Below, piece after piece: positions 61,682 through 64,000 of a stretch of 64,000 bases of DNA. Position 1 is the stretch's first letter. Each line of letters begins with the position of its first letter. The DNA is taken from assembly GCA_007117135.1 (NCBI GenBank), contig SKHB01000091.1, positions 1 through 64,000 of the forward strand. Reading direction: 5' to 3'. A program made the position numbers and the translations under genes. This DNA comes from Microbacteriaceae bacterium. Its GTDB lineage: Bacteria; Actinomycetota; Actinomycetes; Actinomycetales; Microbacteriaceae. Under the pieces are notes generated by a model that saw nothing but the letters and a program-made list of their open reading frames with translations, ran no database searches and was not told the origin of the DNA.

Positions 61682-63040
61682 ATGACGAATGGTGTCTTGA
61701 GGCATCACGTTGGCCGGGTTGCCGGCCCCGAGGCCGCTTTTTATGCCCTGGCCGCTGATCTTCCCACAGTGTCGTGGTGGGAAAGTCTAGGGGAGCGGGG
61801 GAACCACCGGTCTTTCCTCGGGTTTGGTGAACCTATCGGCCTGATCTCTGGACGCGAGTGGGACACGATCGCATCCCGGTGGAGTGGTCTGCTGTGCTCA
61901 GTGCCAGATGAGTTGGAGACCCCACCCTTGGGGCTTGTGGGTTGGCTTGCTTACGACCTATCCGCCGACACATTAGGTGTTGATGTGGGGCAGCCAAAAT
62001 ACGGCGAGGGTTCACGGTCGCACGTGGTGGAGATTACTCGCGCGGTGGAGTGGGATCTTGCCACCGGGGAGGCATGGTTGTGGGCAGTGGGCCAATCCTG
62101 GACGGGGGAGCTGCAACAGTGGCGGGACAACACCATCGACATGCTTCTCAGCGCCCTCGAACCACCCCCCATCAGCCTGCCCGAGCCAGGAGTGAATAAC
62201 CAGGCGACCAGGTGGCGGGACACCCCGGAGCACTACCGGGGCCTGATTTCTCAGGCGAGGCAACATATCCGGGACGGTGAGGTGTATCAACTGTGTTTGA
62301 CCACGACCGTCACGGTTGACACTGATGTTGTTGACCATGAGCTTTACCGTCTGCTTCGGATCCACAATCCTGCGCCCCACCAGGCGTTCTTTCGGGCTGG
62401 TGGGGTGTCGATGTTGGCGTCGTCACCGGAAACTTTTCTGCAGGTGAGTCCGCGTGGTGTGGTGACCACAAAACCAATTAAGGGGACACGGAAACGCGGT
62501 GACACACCGGAGGCTGATGCTGCCCTGGCGGAGGAGCTGTCCAGCAGCGACAAAGAGCAGGCAGAAAATCTGATGATTGTTGACTTGATGCGAAATGACC
62601 TGAGTCGAGTGTGTGATGAGGCGAGCATCGCTGTCCCACAGTTGTTGGAAGTGGAAAGTTACCCGAGTGTTCACCAACTTGTTTCAACCGTCACCGGCCA
62701 ACTCAGGGTTGGCTCGAGCGCATTGGATGCTGTTCGCGCGTGTTTTCCCGGAGGGTCCATGACGGGCGCTCCGAAACATCGGGCAGTGTCGATTTTGGCC
62801 ACCATGGAGTCAGGGTCTCGGGGCGCCTATTCGGGCTGCTTTGGCCTGTTCAGCGTTGACGGTTCGGTGTCGTTGGCGATGACCATTAGAACCGTTTTTG
62901 TCTCCGCCGGAAAAGCGTCGCTTGGCGTGGGAGGGGGAATTACGTGGTCATCGGTCGCCGATGACGAGGTTGCAGAGGTCGGCCATAAGGCCAAAGCCGT
63001 GCTTTCGTGCCTCGGGGTGTCTTCCATTCAGTATTCTTGA
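61682..63040 (+). CDS. pabB: Chorismate-binding protein / aminodeoxychorismate synthase component I (PabB-like)
   Basis: [79 protein letters not shown]. Confidence 0.93.
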   Translation: MTNGVLRHHVGRVAGPEAAFYALAADLPTVSWWESLGERGNHRSFLGFGEPIGLISGREWDTIASRWSGLLCSVPDELETPPLGLVGWLAYDLSADTLGVDVGQPKYGEGSRSHVVEITRAVEWDLATGEAWLWAVGQSWTGELQQWRDNTIDMLLSALEPPPISLPEPGVNNQATRWRDTPEHYRGLISQARQHIRDGEVYQLCLTTTVTVDTDVVDHELYRLLRIHNPAPHQAFFRAGGVSMLASSPETFLQVSPRGVVTTKPIKGTRKRGDTPEADAALAEELSSSDKEQAENLMIVDLMRNDLSRVCDEASIAVPQLLEVESYPSVHQLVSTVTGQLRVGSSALDAVRACFPGGSMTGAPKHRAVSILATMESGSRGAYSGCFGLFSVDGSVSLAMTIRTVFVSAGKASLGVGGGITWSSVADDEVAEVGHKAKAVLSCLGVSSIQYS

Positions 63041-63044
63041 GCGG

Positions 63045-64000
63045 GTGAGCGACCAGACAGCGAATGAGCAGGGCCCCACATACGATTTCCGCGCCCTCGA
63101 GGCGAAATGGCAACAGGTGTGGGAAGATACCCAGCCGTTCACTGTGACCCCGGGGGATGATTCCACCCCCCGTAAATACATTCTTGACATGTTTCCCTAC
63201 CCATCGGGAGACCTGCACATGGGTCACGCAGAGGTGTATGCGCTGGGAGACGTGTTGGCCAGATACTGGCGTCTTCGCGGATTCTCTGTCCTCCACCCCA
63301 TTGGTTGGGACTCTTTTGGTTTACCCGCTGAGAACGCGGCCATCAAACGCGGGGTGAACCCGCGTGATTGGACCTATGGCAACATTGCCCAGCAGCGTGC
63401 ATCGATGGTGCGTTATGCGGCGTCTTTTGACTGGTCCCGGGTGCTTCACACATCAGATCCCGAGTATTACCGGTGGAACCAGTGGCTGTTCCTGAAAATG
63501 TATGAGCGCGGCCTCGCTTACCGCAAAGATTCCTGGGTGAACTGGGACCCCGTTGATCAAACTGTTCTCGCCAACGAGCAAGTTTTGCCCGATGGAACCA
63601 GTGACCGCAGTGGCGCCATGGTGGTGAAAAAGAAACTCACCCAGTGGTATTTCAAAATTACTGACTACGCCGACCGGCTCTTAGATGATCTCAACCAGCT
63701 AGAGGGTCGCTGGCCACAAAAAGTGTTGACCATGCAGCGCAACTGGATTGGTCGAAGCTTTGGTGCGGACGTCGATTTTCACATCGAAAACCACCCCGCC
63801 CCGGTCACGGTGTTCACCACCAGGCCAGACACACTGTTTGGCGCGACTTTTATGGTCGTCGCGCCAGAGTCTGACTTGGCGAGGGAACTCGCGGATGGCT
63901 CCTCGGATGAAGTAAAGAAAGCGTTTGACGACTACCTGGTGAAAGTGCATAAAACGTCCGAAATTGATCGGCAAGACCATTCCAGAGAAAAAACGGGCGT
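63045..64000 (+). CDS. leuS: Leucyl-tRNA synthetase, 3'-truncated by window edge (GTG start)
   Basis: [81 protein letters not shown]; frame open to window end. Confidence 0.97.
   Translation, partial: MSDQTANEQGPTYDFRALEAKWQQVWEDTQPFTVTPGDDSTPRKYILDMFPYPSGDLHMGHAEVYALGDVLARYWRLRGFSVLHPIGWDSFGLPAENAAIKRGVNPRDWTYGNIAQQRASMVRYAASFDWSRVLHTSDPEYYRWNQWLFLKMYERGLAYRKDSWVNWDPVDQTVLANEQVLPDGTSDRSGAMVVKKKLTQWYFKITDYADRLLDDLNQLEGRWPQKVLTMQRNWIGRSFGADVDFHIENHPAPVTVFTTRPDTLFGATFMVVAPESDLARELADGSSDEVKKAFDDYLVKVHKTSEIDRQDHSREKTG

Overview
This is a 64 kb stretch of ordinary, gene-dense chromosome from a high-GC Gram-positive bacterium. Gene order and protein character (tig-clpP1-clpP2-clpX, valS, ileS-folC-DUF4233-ndk, rne-rplU-rpmA-obgE-proB-proA-nadD-rsfS) fit an actinobacterium, probably Microbacteriaceae; that placement is inference. 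I annotate about 57 coding regions, three tRNAs (Gly-TCC, Pro-TGG, Ala-GGC), an ileS T-box leader and several terminator-like hairpins. The window opens inside rlmN and closes inside leuS. I saw no CRISPR array, rRNA, IS element, prophage or recognisable defence island. The best second-look items are: (i) a perfect ATACCCC-TG-GGGGTAT dyad, CsoR/CstR-operator-like, upstream of a rhodanese lipoprotein; (ii) a metallo-beta-lactamase-fold/Rieske fusion protein next to a luciferase-like monooxygenase; (iii) an ileS T-box whose Shine-Dalgarno region is exactly complementary to an upstream leader segment; (iv) twin TTGGCGCCAA palindromes exactly 30 bp apart before rplU-rpmA; (v) a permease / His-rich TIGR03943-like / beta-propeller-like three-gene overlap downstream of rne; and (vi) a 59-aa membrane protein between proA and nadD that the ORF track misses. 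I found no clear evidence for an entirely new multi-gene system.
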